A stretch of 64,000 bases of DNA from Dryococelus australis (GCA_029891345.1 CM057009.1:208314709-208378708); one strand, 5' to 3'. Shown: positions 11,401 to 22,879, counted from the first letter of the stretch. Made by a program: numbers and translations. Notes: generated by a model not told the origin, from the sequence alone.

Positions 11401-11830
11401 CAGAGACTCCCTGATGATGGCTACAGTGCCACCCAACACAGGGAATATGACAGTGGAGGTAGGCGATGTGGTCTCCAGACTACCCCTGATGGTAACACTG
11501 ACCACATAGCACGACAATGCAGCCGCTGCTCGTCCCCCAGCACCTAGAGGTCAGCCCTCGAACACTGCTGGGGACGGCCACTCCATGACGTACAAACCTT
11601 CCATGTTGAGTGCAGCCACCCTGCGCTTGCCAGGTCAGCTCGGTAGCGGGCCGTTACCAAGAGGTGCCCCGGAGGCCATCTTTCTGCTTCACCAGGCCGA
11701 ACCCGCAGTACACACAGCTATGTAAACAAGGGCAACCACCGAAAATGAAGAGAATGCCAAACACAGTGAGTGATAGTGCCACGCACAAACAAACTTAAAA
11801 AAATAAACTGATAGTGTTAAGTTAACGTGT
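8477..11830 (+). mobile_element. Ty3/gypsy-like retroelement remnant (gag and proline-rich 3' region)
   Basis: Retroelement sequence resumes after the Merlin target duplication. A Cys/His-rich frame at 9099-9350 (CKVCLQATEYRPHITG, then SIARC) is followed by a capsid-like stretch at 9351-9580 containing EWWKKYAEFVSEWNHFISRL and LARQFTG. This matches the helix pattern of Ty3/gypsy Gag capsids, in which a Trp-rich helix precedes a basic RF-type motif. From about 9810 to 11800 the sequence is GC-rich and accumulates Pro, Thr, Ser and Ala codons in shifting frames, similar in texture to the region after integrase at 58.3-59.0 kb. No reverse transcriptase or integrase is readable here, so the pol part is lost or the pieces are rearranged. 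The end near 11830 is set by the return to AT-rich sequence, not by a repeat. Confidence 0.5.
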
Positions 11831-12729
11831 ATTACCTATGTACATGTGTAAATAAGCAGATTTTTCTCAAGCCACCCTGCCTCTTTGCAGCTGTATCAGC
11901 TGTTCTTGCCCTTTCTAAATACGTAACTTGTCAGTAAAATGACGGCCCGTTAATTGCCATATGGAAGTTTGTAAAAATTATGTGGACACTTTGGACATCT
12001 TAGTAACAGTGCCACGAATTGTATAGTGAGTGATGAGAAGACGACAAAATTTCTGCTGAAAAGATATGGACAGAAACGTAACAATATCTGAGTATGTTGA
12101 TGATTTCGAGAGACTTTAAATCCTCAACATACTTTGCTTTATATAGAGTCACATCAAGAAAACGGTAACTAATTTTCTATGCATGGTGTAGAATAAAGCT
12201 TTCGCTCTGTATATATTTTAAAGCAAATTCAAATTCGTTTTAAAGGTTTTAAATAATGTTGCATTTTTATAACCATTTATTCTTGCATTGTGTAGAATCA
12301 CTACAAGACGTCTCAGGCCAAACTGATTATGTAAATTAATCAATAAGAGTATGTTGCAATCACATGTTGAATTGTGTAGAGCCACAGCAAGAAACACAAC
12401 CTGAGAGACATTCTAAAAGCTAACAAAAGGTTGTGATGATAATTGCAAATTGTAAATATTTTGTCAGGGTTTATGTGTGTTGTGATGTGCACTCTTCATG
12501 CTCTCATCTTCTATGATGTAAAGAGAGGATAGCACACAATTATTGATAGTAAACTTCACTGCCACAACACTAGTTTGCCATGCTTAGCAGTCGGCTGAGT
12601 CTGGAAGTGCTCAGTTTGACTAAACCCCTTAGCTTTTTAGTACACAAGTTACAGATACCAACCTCCTTTCATCCTTGGTGATCCTGACCCAAGGCAGAAA
12701 CACCATTTGGATTTACATTTACTACTTAA

Positions 12730-14067
12730 CATGAAGCTGTGTCCCTTAATACTCTACCAAGTTCATTAAGGTATGGAAGTAATAAAAGAGTTAATTATAA
12801 TTTCCTAATTTTATATACAATAACTACAAAAAAAGTTCTCTCATCTCAACATCTCGCAATAAATATATATCACTTTCTGTTTACAATTAATGACTTCACC
12901 AGGGGAAGGACCTGCAGAATCCGCACGCTAATCCACAATCTGTGAAGCATGTAACCGTACAAATTATTATTTACGGCGCAATGTTATCTGGAAAATTCGG
13001 CACGTGCTCGCTCACGCCTATCGAAGCTTGCTCGCACATCCTGACATGCAGTTGCAATTATGGCCTAAGGCCTTAGGCTTATGAAGGGCCTAACTGCCCA
13101 TCGGAGGAGAGTGTGGCACGGAAAGGCAACCCTCCCCCAAATTCAAAGAAAATCAGTCAAAAATACCCACAGTCCAGGCCAAATCGAAGGCGAAAAACTG
13201 ACATCTCGTGTCACCTAAACTCCTCCCAGGGTCGGCTCTCAAGACTTCGCTGTTAAGAGCCGCCCAAATCTCTTAACTCTCTCTCACTCCCCCGGGGGGG
13301 GGGTGTGACTTTTTTTTTTGATTAACGGTATGACTCAATACAATTTACAATTACCTCACAGAAATTAATGTCGCTAAATAATTCAAAATCAGTCCCAATA
13401 GACAGTGTATTGAATACTGAAACCTATTCAATTATTTTACATATTATATGTTCATATTTGACAGTTTCAACATTTACATTAAAGTTTGTATAGCATGTTA
13501 TTCAGTCCCACCTCAGTTTATTCCAGACCTCACCAGTCCGCAATATTCTAGAGTTCTCAGAGTGCCCTCATGCATAGCAGCATACACTCGTCGGGTTTCA
13601 CGCCCTCTCATCCATTCACACCACGAATACCTCGTCTGCTGTCATCTCGCAATCTCCCATCGTCGTATGTCCTCTTCACCGATGACCCTCGTTGACCTCG
13701 CCTGATTTCTGCACTTAGCCAGAAGTCTTCCGCCTAAGACTGCTGGCAGTCCAGCTGTGGCTTGTTTTTATAGAGTCGTAGGCTATCTCCCAGGAATTTC
13801 TGTAAATGCTGCGTTACGCCAAGAGTCCTAGTACCCAGAATATTCTTGCGCAACCTCTCCACTCATCAGCTTCTCAAGCTGGGGGAGAGGGGGGCTGTGA
13901 TTCCAACTAGGTCACCACTGTCAATCCTTCCCCAGCTGCCAGGGGAAGCAATAAGGCAGCAAGCGAGTCTGCCTAAAAGGAATGGGAGGGCTGAGGTGGG
14001 TCACCCCCATAAAGCTGGACCATGTATAACTGGAGCTCATGGCCGGTGCGAGCTACAGCATGTAACA
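12730..14067 (-). repeat. 3' LTR of gypsy copy 1, interrupted by an insertion
   Basis: This is the partner of 16315-17223. The inner end is sharp: tgtaaca at 14061-14067 next to the polypurine tract. The outer end near 12730 is blurred. An insertion of about 420 bp (12897-13318) splits it between cttca and gattaacgg. TATA on the minus strand is at about 13765-13775. Confidence 0.8.
12897..13318 (+). mobile_element. Short interspersed repeat inserted in an LTR
   Basis: This segment is absent from the partner LTR. It ends in a T run, and its last 110 bases contain ctctcaagacttcgctgttaagagccg, which recurs in diverged form at about 37440-37475 and, inverted, at about 47765-47795. The flanks attaatgact and attaacggtatgact could be a decayed target duplication. 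A GC-rich patch with a poly-G run (13292-13303) precedes the T run. Confidence 0.6.
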
Positions 14068-14079
14068 CTACCTCCTTCA

Positions 14080-16193
14080 ACATCTGGACCTTCATACAGC
14101 TCCAGTAGGTCAATGTGTTCAACTATAAGCTTTTCTATCAAGGAGTCCCGGCAACAGATCTGGAAGGAAGTATCACTTACTCATTTAAGAATTTGGTAAA
14201 GACCTTATTAACATCCTTGGCACAGAAGTGTGATACCGCGATGGTGTTTCCTTTCATACAGCCACACTAGCATTCCTTCCTTGAATGCATCATCTGCAAC
14301 TTTCGGACCACATTGAGTGTTCCTCTTGATGTCACTAGACACTGGGATATGCTCATCTCTTACCCCCCTGGCTATCTTCCTTCACCCAAGGATGCATATG
14401 TGCAGCTTCATCTGTAAACTGTACTTCTCTCGTTTCCTCGCCTGCATTAACTGTGGGGTGACTTCTTACACGGTCCAACTCCAGTATCCTTATTCTTCTT
14501 ACCACCATATAGCGATATTCCTTCGTTCCCTCTGATAAGATGTTGTCAGTAGTTTCGATGGGACTGTGATTTGGATAGGCATTATTGTGGCTGTCAGTCC
14601 CAATTGTTAGTGCAGCTGTTCTTTTGCCAGTTCCTCTATGACTAGTCTCAGGTGGCACCTCTGGACACCAGACTAGTAAATGTCCCTCCTTTCCATAGTT
14701 CCAACATTCTCTGCACGTTTGTCGATAAGGGACAGGTGTCTCAGCCTCATACAGAGTTCTGAATTTCCCCTACCGCTATCTCCAGTCTTCTCAACAAGCT
14801 CTTGGTCATACTCGTGTCCATCTGCGGGGCCCTGCAGTTCCTTCATGGGCACTGGATTCTCAGGTATCCTGTCTGGCCACACTTCCAACATTCTCTACGC
14901 GTAGGTGGACAAAAACAGGATTTCCTAGTGCAGACTCTGGCAGCAATGTCCTTCATTGTGTCCTCCAACTTCCTCAAGATGTCCAGGATGTTATCTCCAT
15001 TGTCATCATTGCACGAGGTAGCTGCCTGTACTGCATACCATGATGTCGGCTCCTGCTTCACTGATTCCACCTCCAATGCTTAGGCCAGGGCATCCTGCAT
15101 ACTGTGTAGCCATGCCAGGCATACAGCTTGGCACATATCCACATCGGCAATAGCACCCACAAAAAAGTTGATTGCTGTGAAGATGCGTGCCTCCTCGGAG
15201 CACCCCTCCAGAGACAGGTGGGAGAGCCACTTATGTCCTGCAACAGCTCCTGCAGTGGTTCTCCTGGTCGCTGTATGCAGCTTCGTAGTTGGGCATGGTG
15301 GGCATATTACAGGTACCAGTCACCGAATTGCAGCTTCAAGTCTGACACCAATGTGAAGAGTATTCGAGTCGAAGTTGTTCCGGCAGGGACTTCAATATGC
15401 TCAGTGCAGGTCCCTTCAGTATGGCCACCAGGTAGTACACCCACTGCTCATCATACCAGCCATTCAGGATGGCAACAATCTTGAACTGGTGCCGGTATTC
15501 GTGCCAAGGTGTCTGTCCATCATAGGGGGTGGGCTTTATTGTGATGTCTTTACTCTCCCCTGACTGAGGCATACCTACCCACACTGCAGAACTGCTGCGC
15601 CTTCCTTGCGATTTCTGTATTGGCGGCGACCTCTACCTTGCCCTTGTCTCCCACATTCGTCAACTCAGTGGTAGTCAATGTCAGCTCCTCCTCTGCGCTC
15701 CATGTTTTCTCCCCTGCTACTGTAGGAATTCTGCCATTCACTCTTAAGGGTGTTTACTTTCTGTTTCATTTCCTGACCAAAACTGTCCATCCTTTCATTC
15801 ACTCTGTCCCTCAGATTGTAAATTTTCTTGTCCTTACTGTCTATTTTATTGTTCACTAATTCACTTACAACTTCTCTATGTCTACATTCTCATTCACACT
15901 GTCTATTTTCTTATCCAGTTGGTCTACTACCTCACTAACCCCCTCTATTTTCCTATCCACATTTTTCATTCACACTGTTTTCTATGTACCAGCTCACTGA
16001 CATTATTTATTTGGCTATTTACATTTTCTTTGGCGCTACTAATTTGACTATTTAAACTACTAATTTTACTATTTAAACTACTAATTTTACTATTTACATG
16101 TTCCCTGACACTACTTATTTGGCTACTTAATCCTTCCATTAAAGATCGAAGTGCTTGTATGTCTGCTGACATTTTCCTTGTCAGCATCAACAA
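14080..16193 (-). pseudogene. gag joined by deletion to the integrase C-terminus
   Basis: Read on the minus strand, the frame opens at 16193 with MLMLTRKMSADIQALRSL and runs into heptad-like repeats of NSKISSLNSQISS (to 15966), a predicted coiled coil. A second helical piece (15856-15665) follows after stops. The capsid core at 15584-15336 has TPYDGQTPWHEYRHQFKIVA, NGWYDEQW and LKGPALSIL, which is the conserved Ty3/gypsy capsid pattern. Nucleocapsid zinc knuckles occur at 14849-14890 (CWKCGQTGYLRIQC, His replaced by Tyr) and at 14665-14706 (CWNYGKEGHLLVWC, second Cys replaced by Tyr). The end (about 14300-14080) reads GMLVWLYERKHHRG, VSDTSFQI and IVEHIDLLELYEG, the terminal domain of integrase. 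Many frameshifts and stops are present. It cannot be functional by itself. Confidence 0.8.
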
Positions 16194-16314
16194 CTATATA
16201 AATAATTCCTATCATGTTACTACAAATTATGTATTATTAGTTAATATTCTACTCTAATCTTAATTACATTTTTTTTTCTTAAACAAACTGCCTCTATCCC
16301 ACTTCTGACACCAG

Positions 16315-17223
16315 TGTTACAATTTTCTCAAAAATCAGTGAGCTAAATCAAGTTTTTTAAGGGATTGAGGATTGAGGTCTTAAGTAATTAAAACAGTTAA
16401 TTATAATTTCCTAATTTAATTTACAATAACTGCAAACAAAATTCTCTCAACATCTTATGATAAATTGATATCAGTTGCTGTTTACAATAAATGTCTTCAA
16501 TCAATACAATTTACAATTACCTCAAACAAATCAATGTAATTAAATAATAAAAAATCAGTCCCAATAGACAGTGTATCAAAACCTATTCAATTGGGTTATA
16601 AATTATGTGTTCATATTTGACAGTTCCAATATTTACAACGAAGTCAGTATCACATGTTCATTCAGTCACTGGGTTTAATCCAGGTCCCGTCATTCATCAA
16701 TGTTCTAGAGTTCTCTGAGCATCCTCATGCACAGTAGCCTTCACTTGTCGGGTTTCATGTCTCCTCATCCATTCATACCACGAACATCTCATCCGCTGTC
16801 GTCATGCAATCTTCCATCATCGTCTGTCCTCTTAACCAATGTCCCTCATCAACCTCGCCTGGTTACTGCACTTAGTAAAAAGGCTTCCGCCAAAGGCTGT
16901 TGACAGTCCAGCTGTGGCTTGTATTTATAGGGTTGTAGACAGTCACCCATAAATGTCTCTAAATCCAGCTTTGCGCCAAGGGTCCTAATCCCTAGAATAT
17001 TCTTGCGCAACCTCTACACTTGTTGGCTTCTCCAGTAGGGGGAGGAGGAGTGCTCTAATGCCAGCTAGGTTACCGCTGCCAATCCTTCCCCAGCTTCTGA
17101 GGTGCGACGAGGCAGCTAGTGGGTCTGCCCGGGGGAAGGGAAGGGTCGAGGTGGGCCACCCCCTGCAGAGCTGGATAGCGCATAACGGGAGCTAGCGGCC
17201 GGTGCGAGCTGCAGCGCATATCA
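16315..17223 (-). repeat. 5' LTR of gypsy copy 1
   Basis: On the plus strand the LTR begins tgttacaatt and ends gcatatca, close to the TG...CA rule. A promoter-like TATA (minus-strand ccctataaataca, about 16920-16932) lies in its middle. It aligns along most of its length with 12730-14067. Shared blocks include cagtcccaatagacagtgta, the TATA region, and gaatattcttgcgcaacctct. Confidence 0.85.
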
Positions 17224-17616
17224 ATGAAATTATATTATTAGTGGCAGTCAGGACATTCCTTAGTATTTTACTAACAGTTTGTATTTTTTTCTGGCTTGCT
17301 GCTGTAGAGAATCTTGCATTGCATTACATGGCTCTCTTTTTAATTGTTGGAGATCCAAAAGCACACAATGATCTGTGAGGATCTTCCCACTAGAATGAGA
17401 AAGGTCCTTTAATTGTGCTATCATTCACATATACAAACCTTGCTCTTTCCAGTGCTTATGCTCCCACAAACTCTGCTTTGTATAACTGCATTTTGTATCC
17501 CAATTTGTTACCAACTTTGATTAGTTAGCTTATCAAAATCTTTGTAGTAGTGACCATTATCCAATACTTTTGAATTCTCTATCTCATGCTTCTACATGTT
17601 TGCTATCTTGACAGGT

Positions 17617-18095
17617 GACAAAGTAAACGTGAACTTGTATCAAATCCTTCCACTTCACTCACAAGTTAACTCTTTGATATGCATTTGGCAGTGGAGAGCT
17701 TGAACACAATTATAGTGACAGGTGCAGCTGTTGCATCCCAGAATCCACCCCATTGCATTCATCTCTCATGGTGGAATGACACATTAAGAGATGCAAAGCA
17801 TGCCCTCACACAGTTGCTTTTCATTTCACTGTACACCCAATGCAGGATAATGTAGACAAAGTAAACGTGAACTTGTATCAAATCCTTCCACTTCACTCAC
17901 AAGTTAACTCTTTGATATACATTTGGCAGTGGAGAGCTTGAACACAATTATAGTGACAGCTGCAGATGTTGCATCCCAGAATCCACCCCATTGCATTCAT
18001 CTCTCATGGTGGAATGACACATTAAGAGATGCAAAGCATGCCCTCACACGGTTGCTTTTCATTTCACTGTACACCCAATGCAGGATAATGTAGAC
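17617..18095 (+). repeat. Tandem duplication, unit 238 bp
   Basis: The unit starting gacaaagtaaacgtgaactt occurs at 17617 and again at 17855, each running through tgcaggataatgtagac. Only a handful of substitutions separate the copies (for example tgcattt/tacattt and cacag/cacgg), so the duplication is recent. The unit itself has no recognisable coding content. Confidence 0.95.
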
Positions 18096-18879
18096 TGGTT
18101 CAGCATCATCTGTAGTGTCCAGGTACAATTTATAAAACAGTATTTGAAAATCACAGGGAAAATTTTTTTATCAACATTAACTGTCAGTACGTTATACAAA
18201 GTTCTTTGGGACTCTGTCCGAAAGATGTATGAGGTGAACCTTAGTTTTCAGATTATCTTATTGAGAGTTCATAACTTTATTACAGATGCATATGAAAATT
18301 GTTTCTTGGTAGGCAAAACATTTAGAAATGTTTTAAGCAATAAACTGGTTTCTGATCTCCACCTTTATGGACATTTACCATCCTTAGGAAGCGAGTTAGG
18401 TTAAATTTCATGTGTATACTTTTCATCTCTATTTGTGTGAGGAATCACTTGATGGAGTTTGTTGGTTTTTGTGAACATTCTGTATATTACTGTCTGCGTC
18501 TAGCCCTTAAGCTATGCTCCACAATATTTCACCTTTCTCCTTAATGAAAATTGAACAGTTTGAAGTTGTGTACTTATTTTTAATTTGATGTTTTGTTGCT
18601 ATTCACATGTTTGTTTATTGTTTAGTTAAATGGCACATTGGTAGGGAGAAATTAAGGACAAAGTGGAGACGTTAACATCACAGTGGAACAAATAGACAGC
18701 AGGAGATTGCCTAGAGTTCTGTATGGTAGGGCTTGTGAATAAACACAGCATAACATTGTTTCTGCATGTGCAAAGGGTGTAAAGCACAAACATTGCAGTG
18801 GAAGCTATTGCACAGTGCAAATCTGGTTGGAACATGTCAAGTTGTAGTCTTATGTCTGGTATGGCCTATAGACAGTCTT

Positions 18880-19700
18880 GTAAACATCATCTGAATGACT
18901 TCAACCATAGTTGAATCAGTGGAAAGATGTAAGTAGTTCAAACTGTGGAAAATGTGGCAGAGGAGTTTGGGATTGCATACATCATGTCACGAGCTTGGAA
19001 GGCATTTTGAAAGACATGAACAGCTGTTTGAAGGTTTAGTAGTAGTTGTATACTAGCAACAACAGTGATGAATGACTGGTATATTGTCCTACAGGCAAGG
19101 AGAGATTTACAGCAGACAGTGGGTGAAATCACAAGATGCATACAATACATTAGCCCAGTATCACATTTTACCTAGGCCAAGAGACTACTCAGGGGGTTTG
19201 TTCATTCAGCGATCAGTACAGTACAGTATATAACATTGATGCCTACCCATGAGAGACAGTGTTAGCTGTAGTGAAAGGAACACAAGAACTGAGATGCTCA
19301 GAAATGGGGTCAAGTGCTTTTATAAAGGATAGCCATTTTATTCTCACTAGCGATTCTGGATAGGGTGAGAATTTACCTTAACCCATCTAATAGGAGGTAC
19401 CTGTTTTCAGGTGGCAGATTTCTCGTTTAGGGAGACATAATTCTTGGTGGCTGTACTGAGCTCCTTCAGTCACTGGTAATCACTATTGTACCAAAGATTT
19501 TTTTTTTTTCGGTGTGCCGTGTGACCTGAGTTCCTCTTAATGGATGATGATGCTGTAGATCATTGTATAGTGGTGGTCACTGAACTGTTCGAGAGTGAAA
19601 GTATTCACCACATGGGTTGGCCCACATGCTTCCTAGAACTAAACTCAGTAGATACCTGACAACACGTTGCCGGCCACCAGCAATGACTCACAAGCTTGTC
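18880..19700 (+). pseudogene. Tc1-like transposase relic
   Basis: Scattered plus-strand fragments follow the order of a Tc1/mariner transposase. They are AEEFGIAYIMSRAW (about 18955-19000, helix-turn-helix), DWYIVLQARRDLQQTVGEI (about 19074-19130), the WGQVL segment (about 19305), FLLMDDDAVDHC (about 19530-19565, second Asp region, usually LMDDNARPH) and HHMGWPTCFLELNSVDT (about 19602-19655, usually WPARSPDLNPIEH, with the third acidic position region degraded). Stops and frame changes separate all pieces. It is older than the Merlin or IS630-like copies in this window. Confidence 0.7.
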
Positions 19701-20581
19701 ACAACTGTGTTCTGAGGATGAACAGATGGTGCTCATCTTGAATTGCAGTCGTGGGGTTATCGTATCCTCTACTAAGGACTGGTTGTGTCTTTCCTGCAGT
19801 CTTGTCATGTGGATGATTCTGTTTTCTGCCCTGCTGTGACCAGAACCCACTTTGGAATAATGGTCCTCTGCATCTTTTAGATTCCTTTCTTTGTTAATGT
19901 TGTTCACTTTTCCCATTTTCTTACATCTCATCAATTTCATGGTATGCTTTGTAACTATTTGAAACAATGCTATGTGATGTATTTGAAAACTTGTTCTGTC
20001 CTTAATTTTTGCACACCAGTGCACAACGTTCCTCCTCTTTAGAACCTCTGGTTTTGTTTGACTATTTCTGTGATTCATAATTTTTTTTTTGGAAACAATA
20101 AAACCAAATTACCGATTTTCTACATTTCAAACAAGGCTATTGTTGAAAATGAAGAACTTGCGTACACACTTCAGCCAGAAAAATATTTTTGTCATGTTAT
20201 TTCATGTGTCCATAAGAAAATGATACGAATTTTTATAGCCAGCAGAACACAATAACCTGATGTCTTGCTATGCTATGTAGTTGTACAGCAAATTATTTAA
20301 GAAGTGTGTGAGGAGATTACGTAACATAGTTGTATAGAAATAAAAAAATCATGTTTACGTTATGTTTTATCAGGAATTGATCCAAACTGTCTGAAATTTT
20401 AGATTACTAGTATTTGGTTAATTTTAATTTTATTATACAAAAGAAAAAAGACTGTCATAGACAAGAGTGTAGAATGACACTGTAAATAGTGTCAGATAAT
20501 TTAAATTAATGTGTAACCGTATTATGTTAATGGAGTTGTCATATTGATATGTAAGAATATAGGACTGATTTTTATTTTCAG
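19700..20581 (+). other. Intron sequence before TBCD exon B
   Basis: AT-rich sequence without a recognisable element. It ends in the pyrimidine-rich acceptor tttttattttcag (AG at 20580-20581). Confidence 0.6.
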
Positions 20582-20734
20582 ATAATGTGACATTGAAAAC
20601 TGTGAAGAGTATTATACCCAACTATCGTGATGAAGATCACTTTCGTGGAATTGGAGGAGATATGATGAAAGGATCATGTTGCAGATATATCTGGAAGTGT
20701 TCAGAAGCTAAGCTTGAAGTAGATGATATTGCAG
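20582..20734 (+). CDS. Tbcd: Tubulin-specific chaperone D, internal exon B
   Basis: With the last base of exon A this exon begins with a split Asp codon and reads NVTLKTVKSIIPNY, then DEDHFRGIGGDMMKGSCCRY and SEAKLEVDDIA. The FRGIGGDMM core aligns with the LYRGLGGQLMRQ segment that I recall in human TBCD, directly after the part covered by exon A. That confirms that no exon is skipped. It lies between HEAT-type repeats of the solenoid. The acceptor AG is at 20580-20581 and the donor gtaatt at 20735. The exon is 153 nt, entered and left in phase 1. All other frames are closed or run into intron. Confidence 0.93.
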
Positions 20735-20846
20735 GTAATTTTTGAGCAATTGTATATAGACTGTTCGAAAACATTTAAATGTGCATTACTGTGAACTTTA
20801 TGTGTTGATGAAAATTATCTAACTCGTGCATAAATTTTTACAAGTC

Positions 20847-21068
20847 TTAACTACTTTTATAGAGTTTATCAATTGCTCTCATGGCTACTCCATTGAGAGC
20901 CACAAGGTGGTCTTTTGACCTTCTGCATCTTGTTTTGGGACTCTGACCCAGCCACTTGCCCTGATATGGTCCGCTATGGATCCCATAGAGGAACCACTTG
21001 GCTCCTCCTCTAGAGGAGTACCTTCTTTCCTTTGTTTTCATAAACTGTAAAATCTCTAGATAACACAT
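20847..21068 (-). other. Unassigned open frame downstream of the envelope-like relic
   Basis: A 73-codon minus-strand frame with a basic, Gly/Lys/Arg-rich composition (for example KWLGQSPKTRCRRSK). It lies in the direction in which the 3' end of the retroelement carrying the envelope-like frame would be. I do not recognise the family. It may be part of an LTR or an unrelated repeat. Confidence 0.25.
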
Positions 21069-21439
21069 AGCACAAACAACATTGTCAAAAGAAAATTCAC
21101 AACTCTTGAGCCAATTTCCAATGCAAAAACAGTGTCAAAGGCTACCGCTTCAACTTGAGGCAGCATACCTATTTCAATTAGATAATGGTTTCTGGAAATT
21201 ATGATCAATAAAACAACGATAACAAGGCCTAATGAAACACTTTTTAGGTTTTGAATCTAAAAATTCTGAAATCCCAAAGGTGTATCCAAAACAATATGTG
21301 GAGATCTGCCAATACTATAGTTCAAAGAAATATTTAAATGTGGTATGGAAGAGGGTCAATTTTCAAGGCAATCATGAAATGAAGGGAAAACTGTTTTTGT
21401 TGATGTGATATGAGCAGGAAAATGTAATTTCTTAAATTT

Positions 21440-22877
21440 TTACCATGCTGCAGAAATAATATTGATAACGTCAAACACTGTTTTTGTATTGTAATCACAA
21501 GGGTATAGTTCACTAATTTGTACTTCATTATTCAGGAACATTCTATAATCACATGGTACTGTCACATCAATGGCACCTAGATGCTCATTATCTAACATTC
21601 TAGTTTCAGTCTTACTCATTGAACACTTCACTTCAAATTTACCTTTAGCATTTGTCAAAAAATACCTTTCTGGTCCTACTTGGGTGATTATCAACTGGGA
21701 ATCGGATTGGCAACTAAAAGAACACACTTCTCCTAACTGCTCAGCAGTGGCTCCATGAAATACAGCTTTTGGACAGAGTGCCCCAGTTATAGTATCACCA
21801 GAATATCTGGGCACAAAACATAAGTGTTCCTGAAAAGGTCTACAGTCTTGCAAAGCACTACCTCTTATAGTTGTGACTTCATCTGCATTTACAGCCAAAA
21901 ATGTAGTTTCATGGTGTAATACACGGACAGTATTTTTCCATTTAAAAGGCACAGCCTCAAAATCATACAGTTTCCAATTAGCATCTTTCTTGATTACAGG
22001 TATTTTCATTTTTACAAAAAAGGTTTTCCTCAAAAATCAGACATGAACTTATTTTTATGGTAATAAACGTGTACTTTACTAGTTGGGATTGGCAAAGGAT
22101 GCCCATCTTTTTCAACCACATGAGCCAACCTATTTCATTTTCTCTTTAATTCTTCAGGTGAGACTAAAACAGCAGGTAACTTATGGGATCTACATTGATC
22201 TAAATTTTCCACCCTAATTACTGTGTGAAGTTGTTTAGCCATAGGGGCTGCCATTAAAAGTAGGGTCTGAAGGACATTTGAAAGTGTGTTAATCACCCCT
22301 GCACGATTATCTTTTAAGGCCTTTATAAAAGTAGTTAGGTATTTAGTCAAGTTATTAAATTTTGTACTGTAACAGCATCATTAACAACTGAAATTTGATT
22401 AGCAATATTAACTAAGGCTAAATTATTAGTTAAAACCTTTTTTTGCATCGTCTCCATATGCCCTCCCAATTCCTGTTAATTTTTAAACAAGCAGTCTATC
22501 TGAATCACTGTAGCAATGTCGCAACACCAGTTTGCGACATCGCCACGAAACGTCAATCCGCGTTTTGGCATAACATGGTCTGCTTCTACCAAATCTTTGC
22601 CCGCAGCCTGATTTAATATATTTAGGAGGATTTCAGCTAATAGTAGGTAATTTTTTTCATTGTTCAATAAACAAAACACTTTAATTTCTAAGTTAGAGCA
22701 GGAGATGTCTACATCTCTATTTTCAAATTTTTGTGGCCACTTTGATTGGAAATTGAGGGGGACTGAGGAAGAGTATACTGTTACCTTTGTTATTGGCTGG
22801 AAGTGAGTTCCAGCTACCATTCCAACAGCCATAGGTTCCAAGGTGTTGCACCCTTTCTCTCTGTCAGACTTTTTCAC
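21440..22877 (-). pseudogene. Broken envelope-like (F-type fusion glycoprotein) frame of an endogenous insect retroelement
   Basis: Three minus-strand open pieces (22877-22476, 22350-22135 and 22033-21440) occur in order. The first carries a GDVANWCCDIAT segment after a short basic stretch. That is the type of region that follows the cleavage site in baculovirus F and errantivirus-like envelope proteins. The second is helical and polar. The third has the Cys-rich body expected of the lower part of such ectodomains, with repeated LYDFEAVPF- and CSFSCQSDS-like stretches and about ten cysteines. Family: insect Ty3/gypsy elements that acquired an F-like envelope gene. Stops separate the pieces, no signal peptide or anchoring membrane helix is intact, and no gag or pol accompanies it. 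It is a relic, not a functional gene. It could alternatively be a host-derived F-like homologue. Confidence 0.6.
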
Positions 22878-22879
22878 TG

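Larger units (their letters stand above)
12730..17223 (-). mobile_element. Ty3/gypsy-family LTR retrotransposon with internal deletion (copy 1)
   Basis: Two homologous LTRs in the same orientation flank 2.2 kb of internal sequence that reads on the minus strand. Next to the 5' LTR, on the minus strand, is a primer-binding-like tggtgtcagaagtgggat (about 16296-16313). Next to the 3' LTR is a polypurine tract, gaaggaggtag (14068-14078). Internally there is gag (coiled coil, capsid, two zinc knuckles) and then directly the C-terminal end of integrase. Protease, reverse transcriptase, RNase H and the integrase core are missing. The LTRs differ by many substitutions and indels, so the copy is old. 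Confidence 0.85.
1517..20581 (+). other. TBCD intron of 19.1 kb
   Basis: This intron runs from the donor at 1517 to the acceptor AG at 20580-20581. About two thirds is recognisable mobile DNA, listed separately. Stretches with nothing assignable are 1517-1927, 2759-4280 (with short A and T runs, for example near 3781 and 3945), 11830-12729, 17224-17616 and 18096-18880. They are AT-rich and hold only short chance frames. Confidence 0.85.
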
